A DNA stretch of 64,000 nt from Ctenosaura bakeri (GCA_948474755.1 CAOLHI010001804.1:62001-126000), one strand, 5' to 3'; counted from the stretch's first letter, positions 36,119-47,900 are shown. Numbers and translations are program-made. Notes: a model not told the origin generated them from the letters alone.

Positions 36119-37320
36119 GAACAGGAAAAGTCTGGTAGCTGGAGCAAATGAGCAACATGAGTCCAACCAGAGCTGGAACAGTAGCAAAATGTCCAAGTTT
36201 GTAGTCGAGCTAGCCAGGGAACGCTTGCTCTTTGTAGGAAGCAGCTCGCAAAGCGGCAAGCGGAATAGTCGAAACAGCAAAAGTCTTTGTATTAGCACAT
36301 TAGTCCATAAAGTCCATTGGGGAATGGTTGGATTGCCTCATCTGGGATCCCCAATTGCAGTAACGGGATCAGGTTGTCGTCTCGGACTTGGCTCCTCGAC
36401 TGGAGTAGTTATGTCTCTGCACTCACCCCCCCACACAGTGCCCAGGGGTGGTGGATTAGTCCGGGGGTAGTCTCGGCTCTCAGGAACTGTAGACCTATAG
36501 CTCATGGAGGAAAGACTGAGACGGTTGATAGCCAATGCAATTAACAAATGCAAATAAATGGCAAGGAGCCTACTGGGAGTTGGGTTCGAATTCAGAAACT
36601 CAGGTCGCCATGACTGAAGGGATTGCGAGCTGGTGGGGATATAAATAGTGACCGAGTTTCAGGCTGTATTGGCCGGAGGAAGGCCGTTGGTCGTGGTAGC
36701 GAGACTGCTGGTTTGGGTCCCGCATTGATCCATTGGTCTTACAGAGCCGATGTTACCCTCACAGAGCTGCAAGAGGCCCTCCAATACAAAGGTGCCATTC
36801 ACACTCTGGTCCGAATAACATGAGCTTGCACGCTCGCACCCCCCCCCAGACCGAAGCCAAGGCTCCAGGCCTGATGATGTCACTCCGAGGGCCTGGGGCA
36901 GCCTAGACCGGCGGATCAGTGCTGGGCCCAAACATGCAATCCCACTACCTCACAAATATAAACTGGACTCCGAGGGAAGATCTAAAGATTGGCCGCCCTC
37001 AGATAGGCTTTTTGAAGCCAATCGGAACAATCAAAACAAAATACTACACTAACATTAACTGTTTACAAATCATTACAAGATACACCTCGGAGCTTTTAAT
37101 AGAGCCGGCCAGCTTGAAGCTGGAAAACCTGTTTCTTGGCCCACAATGCAAGGCCAATTAAGCATACAGTGAGTATGATCTGAAATACGACCAAGATTAT
37201 TAAAGGATGCGTGGCGAAGTGGGCAATCGCCTGTCCTGTGGACGATCACATGAAGGTGTCCCACCAGGAGTGTTTGGCAGCTGTTTCCAATTCTACTGAG
37301 GTCTTCACGATCACCTGGGC
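35620..37320 (-). other. ERV-A segment between env and the 3' LTR
   Basis: About 1.7 kb that does not resemble gag, pol or env. It includes a (CA)n run at 36085-36116. Its minus-strand open frames (for example 36338-36553 and 36659-36931) have no recognisable domain and at least one is driven by the CA repeat. It may be the remains of a 3' accessory region. Confidence 0.4.
36085..36116. repeat. (CA)n microsatellite
   Basis: About 16 perfect CA units. Confidence 0.95.
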
Positions 37321-38900
37321 CAAGTGGTTAACGATCACGGCAATCTGTTGGAGGGAGTGCGAAACCTCTCATGGGCGACATCCACCGTGAGAGTTAGGCT
37401 CTGCCAGGTAGTGTGCTGTACCTTCGCCGAAGCGGCCGGGTGTTCTAGCGATTCTGAGTATCGCTCTCTCAACAGGTTCAGGATCTCAGGGTGCATTAAT
37501 CCCATAAGGCTGGCCTGGATCACCTGAGCGGCAAAGGTGATCACGTTGCTCTGCAGTTGTGTGCATTGTATGGCAACTGACAGATCGTGCGTCGTGTTCT
37601 TTAAGACATGACCAAGGTCGGATACGATATTGCACTCAACGCCAACCTATTGTGGTAACAATTGACTTATCAGGTTCATTCCTCTTGCCAGGTTAGTTAA
37701 ACCTGCAGCGGAGGATACTCCGACGTCTTTTGTTTTGGTGCCAATTATGCCTAATTTGTTGGCTAGAACCTCATTGTTTATGGCATTAAGAAATGCGCTG
37801 CCAGTTCCAATTCCTCCTAGTACGGTCCCTAGGACATTTCGCTTAGGGTGAGTGTGTGGGTGGGAAAAGGACAGCCATCGCTTTTCCCAGTGTTCCCACT
37901 GCGTCCAGGCTAGTTTCAGATACGGTTGGCAAGTCGGAAGTACTCTAGAAATATTAACAAGAGTGAAATTCAGTACCATTGTTGTAACTATGGACTGGAC
38001 ATCTGAGTATACAACCATTTCTATGTCCTTATGGACCATGGAGCTACCCACATACATAGCCGGTTGTCTTTCAGAAGGAACAGGGGGTTGAACTGGGGTC
38101 TCAGGGCATCATTTCTTCCCACAGGAGAACTTACAGCCTGCCAGGGTCCGAGTTATGTTCTGACGTGTGAACAGAAAAGTCTTCCATACCCATGTAGGGC
38201 AGCATTTATTCATGGTAAAGGTGATAATGATTAAGGCTTCCTTACGGTAATCACTCCGGATCACTCTAACAGTCATGGGAGTGACTGCTGTTGCCATTTC
38301 TGCATAAAAGGTCATGTTTTTATCGGCAACGGCCATTCTTAAGCCAGCGCTAAGCCTACTGCCAGAGCGTACCCGAATGTGCGTGAACAATTCAAATGGA
38401 TATCTTCTCTGAAACCAGGGGAACAGCTGCGTTCTGCTTAACAGGTCCTCGGCTTCTGGATAGGGGTTCCAGTGGCAGACTGCCTGTATGCTAAACTGCC
38501 AATCTGTGTACACATAGTTGTATTCTGGGGAGACTCCGAGGACATATCCAATCAGGAAATAACGCGGCAGTCCACAGGAACGGTCCCATTCCGTTTCCCT
38601 GTAGGGAACACAGAGATGGGGGTTCCGTCACTACAACTTCTAACGACCTAAGGGGGCTATTTACAAGGGACTGGGGAATGAGGGGAGCTGGAGCTGCCAC
38701 CTCTTCCCGGGGGCTGCCATCCCTTGAAGAGACGCAAAGCTCATCCTTTGTTTTGCTGCTCTACCGAAAGGGCTTCCTCATCTGGAGGTTTCCCTTTCCA
38801 GTCTTTGCTCTGGGTCTCCAGAATTACCGGCAGGAGTAGCAACGCCTGCTCCTGGTTTGGGACCCACATTCACAAATTGGCACGGAGGCGGGTCTTGGAC
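37321..38900 (-). pseudogene. ERV-A env remnant (surface and transmembrane parts)
   Basis: Open frames at 38513-38109 and 38057-37647 cover the end of SU and the start of TM. A basic PKR step is followed by a glycine-rich, hydrophobic stretch (GGIGTG) of the kind used as a fusion peptide. A helical segment continues to about 37340. A hydrophobic leader-like stretch lies near 38960-38990. Frames are broken several times. The assignment rests on position and on the cleavage-plus-fusion-peptide pattern. Confidence 0.65.
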
Positions 38901-39600
38901 CCATGTGCCTCAAGGAGAACTGCCTCACCAGGTATGGTGGTGACCAAAATGGAGCTGTAAACTATCTTGGCCCACCTTACAATCACCAGAGTCACAATCA
39001 GGGTGGTGCTGGGGCCCTTAAGGACAACGCAGTACCAGAGCATCTGAACAGAGGGGTAGGCGGTAGCCAAAGTTGCCTCTGCGCATGGGCGTATCGATTG
39101 CTCAGTCACTACTGGGACAGGGGCTGGCGCTTTAGTGCTGGCACAGTGGTGCATGGCCGAAATCTCAGCTGGTCCCTGGTCTAACTTCCATAGAAACCCG
39201 TTCACGTAGTCAATTGTGAGCCTGTTTCCCCGGAGGAAGCCGATGCCCATAAGGCCATCGTCCTTGCCTCGGTTCTCGCAAGCCCACAGCTGAAAGCGGA
39301 ATGTCTCTATGGACATCAGGATGTCTTTCCAAGCTCGAGCGAGGTGACCCCCCCGCCATATCCAGAAAGCTGGACATGTTCGGGTGTAGGTTCACCATGC
39401 TTAACCAATTTAGGGTGCAGCACATTCAGCGCCACACCGGAATCCACAAGAAGGGTGGCAGGAGTCTTTCCCCCCTCAGTCCCTATGCCTGCCTTCACCC
39501 AGAACCTTCCCCACCTATCTGGCCGCAACTTGGCCACAACGTTGCGAGGAAGCTTCCTGGACTGAGGGCACCCCAGTCCTGCAAATCTAAAGTCGGGTAG
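38870..39600 (-). pseudogene. ERV-A aspartic protease
   Basis: The active-site loop reads LLVDSG followed by LNVLHPKLV, an aspartic protease D-S/T-G motif, with a GIGF...GNR flap/C-terminal region near 39200-39260. It closely matches the protease of ERV-B. The coding sequence then runs directly into env-like sequence at about 39000, marking the pol deletion. Confidence 0.7.
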
Positions 39601-39639
39601 TATCCAGCCGGTGGTGGGCCGTTGGTCATGGCCTGGACC

Positions 39640-41303
39640 AGCTGTTTACTCCCCACAGAAAGCTGTCTGGGCCATGGGATCATACCCACCAGACATCTCT
39701 CTGGGAGAGCCAGATTCAGAGGGTTGTTTGGGGGCAGTTGGCTGCGGTAGGGGATTCCCTGCCTTGGCTGGCTGGCTGCGGGAGTCTCTCCCTTGCCACT
39801 GCCTGCTGTCCTGTCTGGGGGCTGGGCGCGAGTTCCAATTCCCACATGGAACAGAATTCGGCGCGGTCTTCCTGTGTTGGGAATGGGGCCCATAGTTCAA
39901 GTAAGTCACCTCGGCTATGGGTTCCCAATTCCCGGCATCTCTCCTTTGGGCCTTGATGGGGGGTCGGAGGGAGCCAGCCTCTCATAGCAGGTCAACGGCC
40001 CGAGGGAGGTTGTTCCCAAAGTCCTCCCAAGATGTCATGGCCGGGTCCACCAAGCCTAGGGCCATCTTCGTTTCGTGGTTCAATCCTCCGTACAACAGAG
40101 TCTTGAAGTCCACGGTGTCGAAGTTGTACCCACAGGCAGTCAAGGGAACCTTTTCAGCCAGAATGGCGAGTAGCTGCTTCTGCACCACGTAAGCCTCAGG
40201 GTTCTCACGGGGACCCTATTGCTCCATGACGTAGCGCACACTCACACTCTGTCCGGGCCAAAGGATTTTCACTACCTCTCTCATCCAGTTGTGGGCCTCG
40301 AGCCGCCACGGCCGACTCAAGAGTAGGGAGCTTGGATGGGGACATGCAAAGCCAAGCCAGTTGGGTCAGGTCCTGACCATTGGCTGTCAGGTGAGAATGT
40401 ATCACCGTGTTCAACCACATGATCCCAGTGGACCGAGTTAGGGGACCCAACTGGTCCGCGATGGCCTTAGCCTCGGTTGCCCTCCAGGGGACCCTAGTCT
40501 CCGTGACTTGAGTCTCTCGAGTCTCTTCCTCAGAGGAATTGCCTTCTCCTGTGGGTATGGTCCTGCGGGTCATGGACCTTGTCTCTACGGGGTGGACTGG
40601 GACCTTAGGGTCACTCCAGTCCGGATTGAGGGGAGAGGAGTCCAGAGCATCCTCCGGCAATGGCTCCCCAGGAAAGTCTGGGGCAAATGTTGGGAGCAGC
40701 TCTGGGCACACAGCCGAAATCAGGGCCTTGCATGTTTGGAGCTGACTTTCCAGTGCAGCAATCTGCTTACGGCAAGCTGCGTGACTAACAGCCTCCTGCT
40801 GTTCCTTAATTTGCCCAACCATGAACTTGGCCACTGCTCGGGCATGATCCAGCTCAGTCTCTAAGGTGTGGGCTTTCTCCTCCCAAGTTTGGGCCACTAA
40901 CGTAAGGTCGCTAAGCTTTTGTGCCGAGGCCTGCAAGACAGACACAAAAGTTACTTTGTCTGCCCGCAGCGCCTCAATCTCGGTATGAAGTCGGGGATTC
41001 TCCTTTTCTATCTCTGCTAGCCTCCCTCGGGTCTCAACAAGGTCACTACTAGCATCTCTGGCCGCAAGCCAAAGTCCCCAAGCGGCCAACGCATCCTTCG
41101 ATGGTCCGAACGGGTTTTTGATTTGCGCGCCAGGGTGTACGCTTCACGGAGGTAAAGGGATCAGCTGTCTGGAAGACAGAGTCCTTCCAAAGGCATTTCC
41201 CCTTACTCAACACCCATCTCTCTAACTTTCCTCGGACCTCCTCCTCACACATGAGGTCCTTAACAGTGACTCTACTACTCTCTGCCATTTCTACAATACA
41301 CAA
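39640..41303 (-). pseudogene. ERV-A gag remnant
   Basis: An 84-residue frame (41303-41049) and a 294-residue frame (41089-40205) overlap in different frames. The latter has a long coiled coil (about residues 20-130), an acidic Pro-rich linker, then a capsid-like helical part. The C-terminal part (40188-39646) is Gln/Arg/Gly/Pro-rich and shows no Cys-His zinc knuckle. Confidence 0.6.
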
Positions 41304-42119
41304 CTATACTTTCCTAACACAAACACGGGACCAGGAACTGGAGGGATGGGTAGGATCACCTAGACCCCTGGGGAAGCTGTAGGGAAACAAACTCCCCGAA
41401 CTACTCACGGGAAGAGGGATGGGAACCTATCTCCAGCCTGCCCAAACAAAGTCACTTTTACACCTCGACAGCATTGGGGATGAGACCTAGGGAACCCTCA
41501 GGAGTACTCCGCCTGCCTGAAGGGGGCTGACGAACGCTAAGGAACTTACTACGCCGCCCGGCCGAGCACTGGGGAAAAAGGGGCAAGGAACCAAACCCGA
41601 TCCATCCCTAACTGGTTTTCTGAGTGAAGGGTACCTTCCTACACCTCAGGACAAACCTCTTAAAACCGTAAACCAGGTCAGGGTTCCACCCGCACCTATT
41701 ACGCTAGCGGATTCGGGACGCACCCGAGAATTGAGAAGCCGGGACACACCCGCGTCTTCTCTAACTCTAACAACCACGACTCAAAAGGCGCAGAGGAAGG
41801 AGTATGAGAGGGGTGCTTTTCGTGTGCCTTGCTGCTAGAGTGTTGTATGAGTGTGGATTGTTCCTAACGTGCTAAACCTCAACACTTAGGATCCCAGCCC
41901 ACGACAGACCCAAGATGGGGAGGTGATTTCCAGGGCAAGACAAAAAAAGAGAGGGGGACAGATTTCCACCCGATAGAGTTACTTCACACACACAGAAGTC
42001 ACACACACATTTGCCTGCCTACCAGTGTACTAAACGGCTTGGCTGACCGTTCCCTAGGTCAGTACCGCCCGATTTGAGGAGGTTCGCGACTCCTTCTCAA
42101 ATTAGGGGTACCGGGGTTG
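41304..42119 (-). other. ERV-A leader between primer site and gag
   Basis: Non-coding and purine/pyrimidine mixed, with no domain-bearing ORF. It fits an untranslated leader with packaging sequence, though nothing specific can be assigned. Confidence 0.5.
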
Positions 42120-42136
42120 CCTGCGTTGCTCCACCA
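42120..42136 (-). promoter_or_regulatory. ERV-A candidate primer-binding site
   Basis: It lies three bases inside the 5' LTR and on the minus strand starts TGGTGGAG. Those first eight bases match the 3' end complement of tRNA-Ala; the rest diverges, so the primer tRNA is unsure. Confidence 0.45.
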
Positions 42137-42139
42137 CTC

Positions 42140-42388
42140 TGTTACCCTGATCTCTGGGGGTCCCAGGAGGGACACCTAAATAACCAAACAACAACACGCT
42201 TTGGGGAGAATTAGCTGGAGCACTCACTAAAGCTAGCGAGAGGCAGGGTAACTTAGCAGGATCTTGCAACCCAGAGTCTACGAGGTCACGTCAGTCAAGC
42301 AGTTCAGACAGTTTACAAAAAGCCGAATCGTTTGATATCAAAAGAGATATTGTGTGCTATCTCCAGGTAGGCCTGAACCGCAGTAACA
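42140..42388 (-). repeat. ERV-A 5' LTR with 642-bp internal deletion
   Basis: It keeps about 69 bp of the U3 start and 179 bp of the U5 end. The block equivalent to 34908-35550 of the 3' LTR is missing, removing the TATA box and poly(A) signal. Confidence 0.85.
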
Positions 42389-43530
42389 GCTTCCCTTGCC
42401 TACCATGTCTCCGACACCCAGGCCCACATAGTGGCCTACCAACATTTTCTTTAGGAAAAAGTTTTGGCCCTCATTTCACATCTGGACAAGCACAAGCCTG
42501 TGTCTCTGCAATACTACCAAGAGGCCCAGACTATTGCCACTCAACAGATCCAGTCATCCTGCCACTCTGTGGAATGTGCTGCCAGGGTCATGGCTGGATC
42601 AGTAATGCTTAGGAGGTACATGTGGCTGAGGTCTGCTGACCTTTCAGAGGACACCAGGAAGAAGTTTTAGCAGCTCCTCATCGATGGTCAAAGCCTCTTC
42701 TGTGTCACCATGGATGACTCCATGGAGCGTCCAAAGAAGGCCAGACTGACAGTGAAAAAGGCAGGGTTCAGCCAGCAAGTTGCCAGCCTGTTTCCATCAA
42801 AGGTTCATTCCACCTGGCAGAATATCACCACAGACAGCTGGATCTTTATCATCATCTTTCTGGATTATGCCATAGAGTTTTTAAGTATTCCTCCTCTTGG
42901 CATCTTTCAATCTACTCCACCAGACTCCATCCTTTCAGAGGAAATTTCTAGTCTTTTGCTCATGGGCATCATGGAGAAGTTAACTCCTCATTGCAAGATG
43001 ACTGCTTTCTTCTCCCATTACTCTATAGTCTCCAAGAGAGATGCCAGTCTTTGTCCCATTTTGGATCTCTGTGACATCCGTCCTCTCAAGCTCAAGATGG
43101 TGACATTGACCTCAATCCTTCCATTCCTCAGGAAAGGTGACTGGTTTGCTGTGATAGACCTTCAGGATGTGTATTTTCACACTTCCTTACACCCGCAACA
43201 CAAGAAATATCTTCACTTTGGGTCAGGAATGATCTTTATCAATACAGAGTCCTCCCATTTGGTCTATCCACAGGTCCCAGAGAGTTTATGAAATGCATGG
43301 CAGTGGTCATTTCTTACCTAAGGACCAAGGGCATCATCATGGCTTCTGGTGACATCCTGCATACAAAACTGTATCATGAGATCCACTTCATCCTGTCCCT
43401 GCTATAAGACTTAGGGCTCAATATAAATCCCAAGAAGTCCAACCTGGAATCTTTTGGGACCCTAGATTTTATAGGGGCCACTTTAGACTTTAACCACAGT
43501 GACAACATTTCTTCTGATCCAGAGAGTCAC
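42389..43530 (+). pseudogene. DIRS gag-like C-terminus and reverse transcriptase
   Basis: 42389-42700 continues the interrupted first ORF (AYHVSDTQAH, then MLRRYMWLRSADLS). From 42860 the RT follows: LILDL-like CPILDLCDIRPL, then GDWFAVIDLQDVYFHTSLHP and LVYPQVPES. The YLDD box has decayed to SGDI near 43350. A GLNINPKKS block and FIGATLDF complete the DIRS-type RT pattern. There are several frameshifts and stops. A tyrosine recombinase would normally be encoded nearby and was not seen. Confidence 0.75.
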
Positions 43531-43646
43531 AACCCTATGTACTGCAGTGCTCAACGTCCTCAATGTCTCCCTCTTACTTAGCACTCAGGATCTAACATCT
43601 CCTTGGTCTCACAGCCGTGACAACATCCATCACTTATCTGTCTTGT

Positions 43647-43990
43647 TGTCATGCCCTGCTTCCAGAACATGGATTCTAACTCAGAGTCTGAAACAAGGGA
43701 TATGCCAGGACCTACTGTACAGGAGGAAGTTACAGTGCCACAAACAGAACAGAGTGCAGAGCCAGCTCCAGCAGAGAGCCCTGCCCCTTCTGAAACAGAA
43801 CATAATTTACCTGTACCCACCTTTGCCAAGCACAGACAGCAAAGAGAGACCCTGTGCTGGTCTTAGAGGATTTACAGCTGACAGCAGTTACTCGGACAAC
43901 AGCTGTTTTAAGCTGCTAACCTATATAAGGGCTGCCCTTCCCTTCCAGGAGTTGTCAGAGCTTATCACACAATCCCGCTATACCTCCCCT
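43647..43990 (+). mobile_element. Possible LTR of a gypsy-like element inside the DIRS element
   Basis: It begins TGTCATGCCC, contains an acidic/Pro-rich short ORF (43665-43866), and has a CTATATAAGG box at 43921. These resemble LTRs of squamate gypsy elements. No second LTR, end or duplication could be fixed. Confidence 0.3.
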
Positions 43991-44014
43991 CTTTCAGGAC
44001 CGTCTAGTTTGGCA

Positions 44015-44160
44015 GACTTCAAACTTGAGGAGATGGTAGTTTGGTGGACTTAGTATGTGGAAAGGGATGGGGTTCCCGCCAAGCTACTCAGTTCTAGAAT
44101 TTCCAACAGGGCTTTTGCGCAGGCGTGAAGAACCCATGTGTGAGGGCACAGATGACCACT
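44015..44160 (-). repeat. DIRS 3' inverted terminal repeat
   Basis: The reverse complement matches 32588-32745. It extends about 40 bp further outward (TCTCTGAGTGGTC side) than the 5' copy. Confidence 0.75.
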
Positions 44161-44198
44161 CAGAGAACTACACTTCCAGATAAGTAACCTGTCCTTTC

Positions 44199-44720
44199 AG
44201 TAAATCTTCAATCTGTTTATCTTTTGAAATCCATGTTACTCTGGCAACTTGGGCAAAGTATGCAACCTTATCAACACTTTTCTTTGTCATCAGTGCTTCA
44301 GTCCATTCCCAAGTTTGGGTAAACACCATTCTTGCCACGGTTATACATCAAAGTAGCAGTCCATATTTACTATCCAATTCTTTATCAATAATGCCCAACA
44401 AAAAAATTTCTGGTGACACTGCAAAGTCTACCTTTAAATGTTTTTGGATTAACATATAAATCTTCCACCAATAACTCTTCACCTTCTGGCAAGTTCACCA
44501 CCTAAGATGATAAAAAATCTTTATACCAACATCCCCAACTTTGATTTGAAATATTCTTAGACATTTTTGACAACTTATTTGGAGTTAAATACTGTGCCAT
44601 CTATACATCATCTTATACATGTTTTCTTTTAAATTACTGCACAAAATAAAATTTATATCTTTAGTTCACATTTTTCCCATACCTTTATTTGTACAATATG
44701 CTCAAAATTTGGGGCCTGCC
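44199..44720 (-). mobile_element. L1 LINE fragment, ORF2 C-terminal region
   Basis: The minus strand shows CIDGTVFNSK, FFIILGGELARR, VIGGRFIC and VTWISKDKQIEDL in L1 ORF2 order. It is cut by the DIRS element at 44198, and its last residues resume at 32587. Confidence 0.65.
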
Positions 44721-44815
44721 TTATCTCATTTTCTGTCTGTTAGTTTAGTTAGTTTACTTGTTGTTTAGTTAGCAGGTGTTTAGTCATTTGTGTGTGTTTG
44801 CTCTCTTGTATGTTG

Positions 44816-44825
44816 CTTTGTATCA
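44816..44825. repeat. Target-site duplication of the Vingi-like LINE (3' side)
   Basis: CTTTGTATCA, identical to 51270-51279. Confidence 0.9.
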
Positions 44826-44846
44826 AGTTCAAGTTCAAGTTCAAGT
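44826..44846 (-). repeat. (TTGAAC)n 3' tail
   Basis: About three tandem units in place of a poly(A) tail. Confidence 0.85.
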
Positions 44847-44959
44847 TTATTGCATTTTAGCAGCCAGCCATTGCACAAAATGAAGGAATAAAATCAGATT
44901 AAAATGAGAAAGAATAATCCAGCCAATATACATATAATACATAATCAACAATAAATAAA

Positions 44960-47900
44960 TCACTTTCCATACCCCTCCTTGTTCTTTATAGCACGTAATT
45001 GTAACGCCCTAACAAGAAATTTAGATGTTCTGAAAGACACATATTTCACAGTATCAGATAGCAGAAAACAAACTTTCGCAAAGGAAGAACTTCCCTTAAA
45101 AGACTTCAATAAAGGAAAAATATACTTGCTCCTAAGATCATTGTAAATAGGGCACTCAAGTAGAACATGAATTAAATCTTCTATTGAAACAGAGTTGCAA
45201 GCACATACTCTGTCCTTCATAGGAACATTATTGTACCTGCCCATCCGAATTGCCAGTGGGAGAACGTTCAATCTAGCATGCAGAAAGGCTAACTTCATTT
45301 TAAAAGTTGGAAGATCAACCAGATAATGAGGAAGGGGTGAGTTTAGTGGAATGTAAGAAACAAAAAATGTATTAGATTGGCAGGACTTAATCTCAGTCAT
45401 CTGGGATTGCATTGCTATATCCTTGAGTCTTTGGAGTATAAGTAATTTTGCTTTATCATATCCTTGAGTCAGGAAAAAAGGAACAGAGAACCCCAAATTC
45501 ATGACAGCCAATTGCATTTTATGCATCCATGAATTTGGACCAGGCTCTTCGAGGGACATCAAAAGGAGCTCAGATACCCGCCTAAAAATAATTTTTAACC
45601 AAAAAAGGAGGGCTAATCTAAGAACCTCTGTTTTAATTGGCATTATACCTAACTCTGCACGGAGCAATACTAATTTTGTGGAAATGGGAACTGCCACAAG
45701 TCTGCGCAGAAATTTATTTTGTGCTCTCTCTAATATATCTAAGTTGGCCAGAGCCCACAGTGGTGCTCCAAACAGCAGTTTAGGCAGGACTCTGAGCCTA
45801 TAGAGTTCTAAAGTGGGTTGAATCATATTGCCCCCTTTTGTGCGATAGAATCTTAATAATCCATTTAATGTTCTTTCAGCTAACAGGGTACTTGATTGAA
45901 CCTGTGAAGACCAATTACCAGTCCAGTGAAAGACCACACCAAAATATTTAAAGGAGGGGACTTGTTCCAATTTATTCCCGTCAAGTAGCCAGTTATAAAT
46001 TTTTTTGGATTTGCCGAATACCATCACTTTTGTTTTTTGGTAATTGATGGAAAGTTGTTCATTCTTACAGTATAAACTAAACTGATTCAACAACCTACGC
46101 AGGCCTACTTGAGTATAGGAAATCAGAATAGCATCATCTGCATACAATAGGATCGAATATTTCCGATTTCCAATTTTAACTGGGAAAAATTGGTCACCTT
46201 TTAAGAACTCAACTACATCGTTTATAAATAAGTTGAAAAGAAGGGGAGCAAGCAGACACCCTTGTCTTACTCCTTTAGAGACAGGTATCGAGTCTGATAG
46301 GTGTGTACCATCAACTCTGACTTTCAAGGATGTATTTGAATAAAGGGATATTATACATTTTAGAAGGTTCTTATCAATACTCATAGTTTGTAATTTAACC
46401 CAAAGACGTCCCCGTGAAATAGAGTCGAAAGCAGCCTTCAAATCAATGAATGCCACAAAAATATGCTTTACAGTTCCTGCCAGATATTTATCAATAACAT
46501 GTTTCAACATAAAACAATTATCCAAAGTTGACCTGCCTGAACGGAAGCCAGCCTGTTCTGGGGCCAACAATGCATGCTCTTCCACCCAATCCTCCAATGT
46601 ATCTAGAAGAGACCTGGTATAAATTTTCCCAGAAACATCCAAGAGACTAATGGGCCTATAATTTCCTGGATCATTTCTAGGACCCTTTTTGTAGATTGGA
46701 ACTACAATAGCAGATGACCAATTAGCTGGTGTAACTCCTACATTATTAATTAAAGAAAATAATGAAGCAAAAATTGGAGCCCACCAGTCTGAAAATGCAA
46801 TATAAAAGTCTGATGGAAGGCCATCTTCACCAGGTGCTTTACCTTTCTTTAGTTTTAGTATTAATGAATTAGCCCTATCTACAGAAATATTTTCCCAGCT
46901 ATGTTCCCATCTAGGTCCAGTATAATCCAGGGGAATAATCTTAAAATGGTCTGAATCATTAAATAGCTTTCCAAAATAGCTTTCCCAGTTGTTTTTAGAA
47001 ATAGTTCCTTCTAAAATTGGAGATGACCTTTTTTCAAGCTTTGCAATTGTATCCCAGAATTTTGATGGATTCTTTTGCAGGAGTGCTAGGCTTAGTTCCT
47101 TCCAATGTTCCCTGTAATATATCCTTTTTTCTCCCTAATTAATCTTTTATATTTTTTACAAAGATCATAGAAGTGTGAGGGAATTACAGTGGAGTTAGTG
47201 GATCGATATAATTTGATGGCTTTTCCCATTTGCCTTTTTAGATTCCTGCAGTCTTTGTCAAACCAAGCATTATTGCTTTTGGTTTGACAATTTTCTGAGT
47301 GGGATACCTTTTTTATAAAGAGGGGTCTGAGAGAGTTTGTTAATTGTGCATACAACTGATTTGCAGATTCAATATTGGATGCTTGAATCAGATCTTTCCT
47401 TAATTTCAGAAATTCCTCAGAGTAGAGTCTCTGTTGCAAATCTGATTGCAACTGGGGATTCCATTTGATCCTTTTATCAGAGGTTAATTGGGCTTGTTCA
47501 GAATTAAGGTAGTGAGCAGTATTTGTAACAGTACTGTTAAACCACTGCAAGGAAAATCTAAGTGGCTGGTGATCACTACCAGCAACTGGATCAACTGTGA
47601 AAGAAAGGAACAAAGATCGATGCTCATGTGAAATTAACACATAGTCAACTGTACTCGCTCTAGAGTTATTTATAAAAGTAAACTCTCCCTTAGAATTATC
47701 AAGATGGGAACCATTTATTAAAGCTAGATTTAGTTTTGTCAGTAAAGTAAAAAAAATGCGGCCAAAATCATTAATCTTCTTATCTTTAGACTTTCGAATT
47801 TCCAAACCTTCCCACAACTCAGTTGGGCCTCCTAAAACCCTAGCAATATCTTGGTTAGATGAACCTATGCGTGCATTAAAGTCGCCAGCAATTACCAATG

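Larger units (their letters stand above)
34729..42388 (-). mobile_element. ERV-A: endogenous retrovirus with deleted pol and a deleted 5' LTR
   Basis: Both LTRs start TGTTAC and end GTAACA on the plus strand. The order on the minus strand is 5' LTR (42388-42140), primer-binding region, gag, protease, env and 3' LTR; no RT, RNase H or integrase sequence remains. The flanks GCTG (34725-34728) and GCTT (42389-42392) are a likely 4-bp duplication with one mismatch, and removing the ERV restores the DIRS reading frame. The LTRs differ by about nine substitutions in 180 aligned bases, so the insertion is moderately old. It cannot be active. Confidence 0.85.
32588..44198 (+). mobile_element. DIRS-like retrotransposon with inverted terminal repeats, split by an ERV
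   Basis: Inverted terminal repeats of roughly 150 bp bound it (5' about 32588-32745; 3' about 44015-44160). Shared phrases include GTTGATAAATTCTAGAGCTGA against the complement of TCAGTTCTAGAATTTCCAAC, and GGTGGGAACCC against GGGTTCCCGCC. Between them are a gag-like zinc-finger ORF and a DIRS-type RT. The expected tyrosine recombinase was not found and has probably been lost or replaced by the segment at 43647-43990. The ERV at 34729-42388 interrupts the element, leaving about 3.95 kb of DIRS sequence. All frames are broken. Confidence 0.75.

Noticed and set aside
35957..36298. 113-residue minus-strand ORF with a Cys-Val repeat
   Set aside because: The repeat is the translation of a (CA)n microsatellite.
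28690..43660. Shared TGTCATGCCC start as evidence that the LTRs at 28690 and 43647 are one family
   Set aside because: Only about ten bases agree and the poly(A) signal puts the first LTR in the opposite orientation.
43651..43866. Acidic Pro-rich ORF as a host gene
   Set aside because: It sits just after an LTR-like start and before a TATA-like box inside the DIRS element, so it is more likely LTR sequence.
44015..44160. Second ERV LTR
   Set aside because: It matches 32588-32745 only in inverted orientation, which fits DIRS termini and not LTRs.
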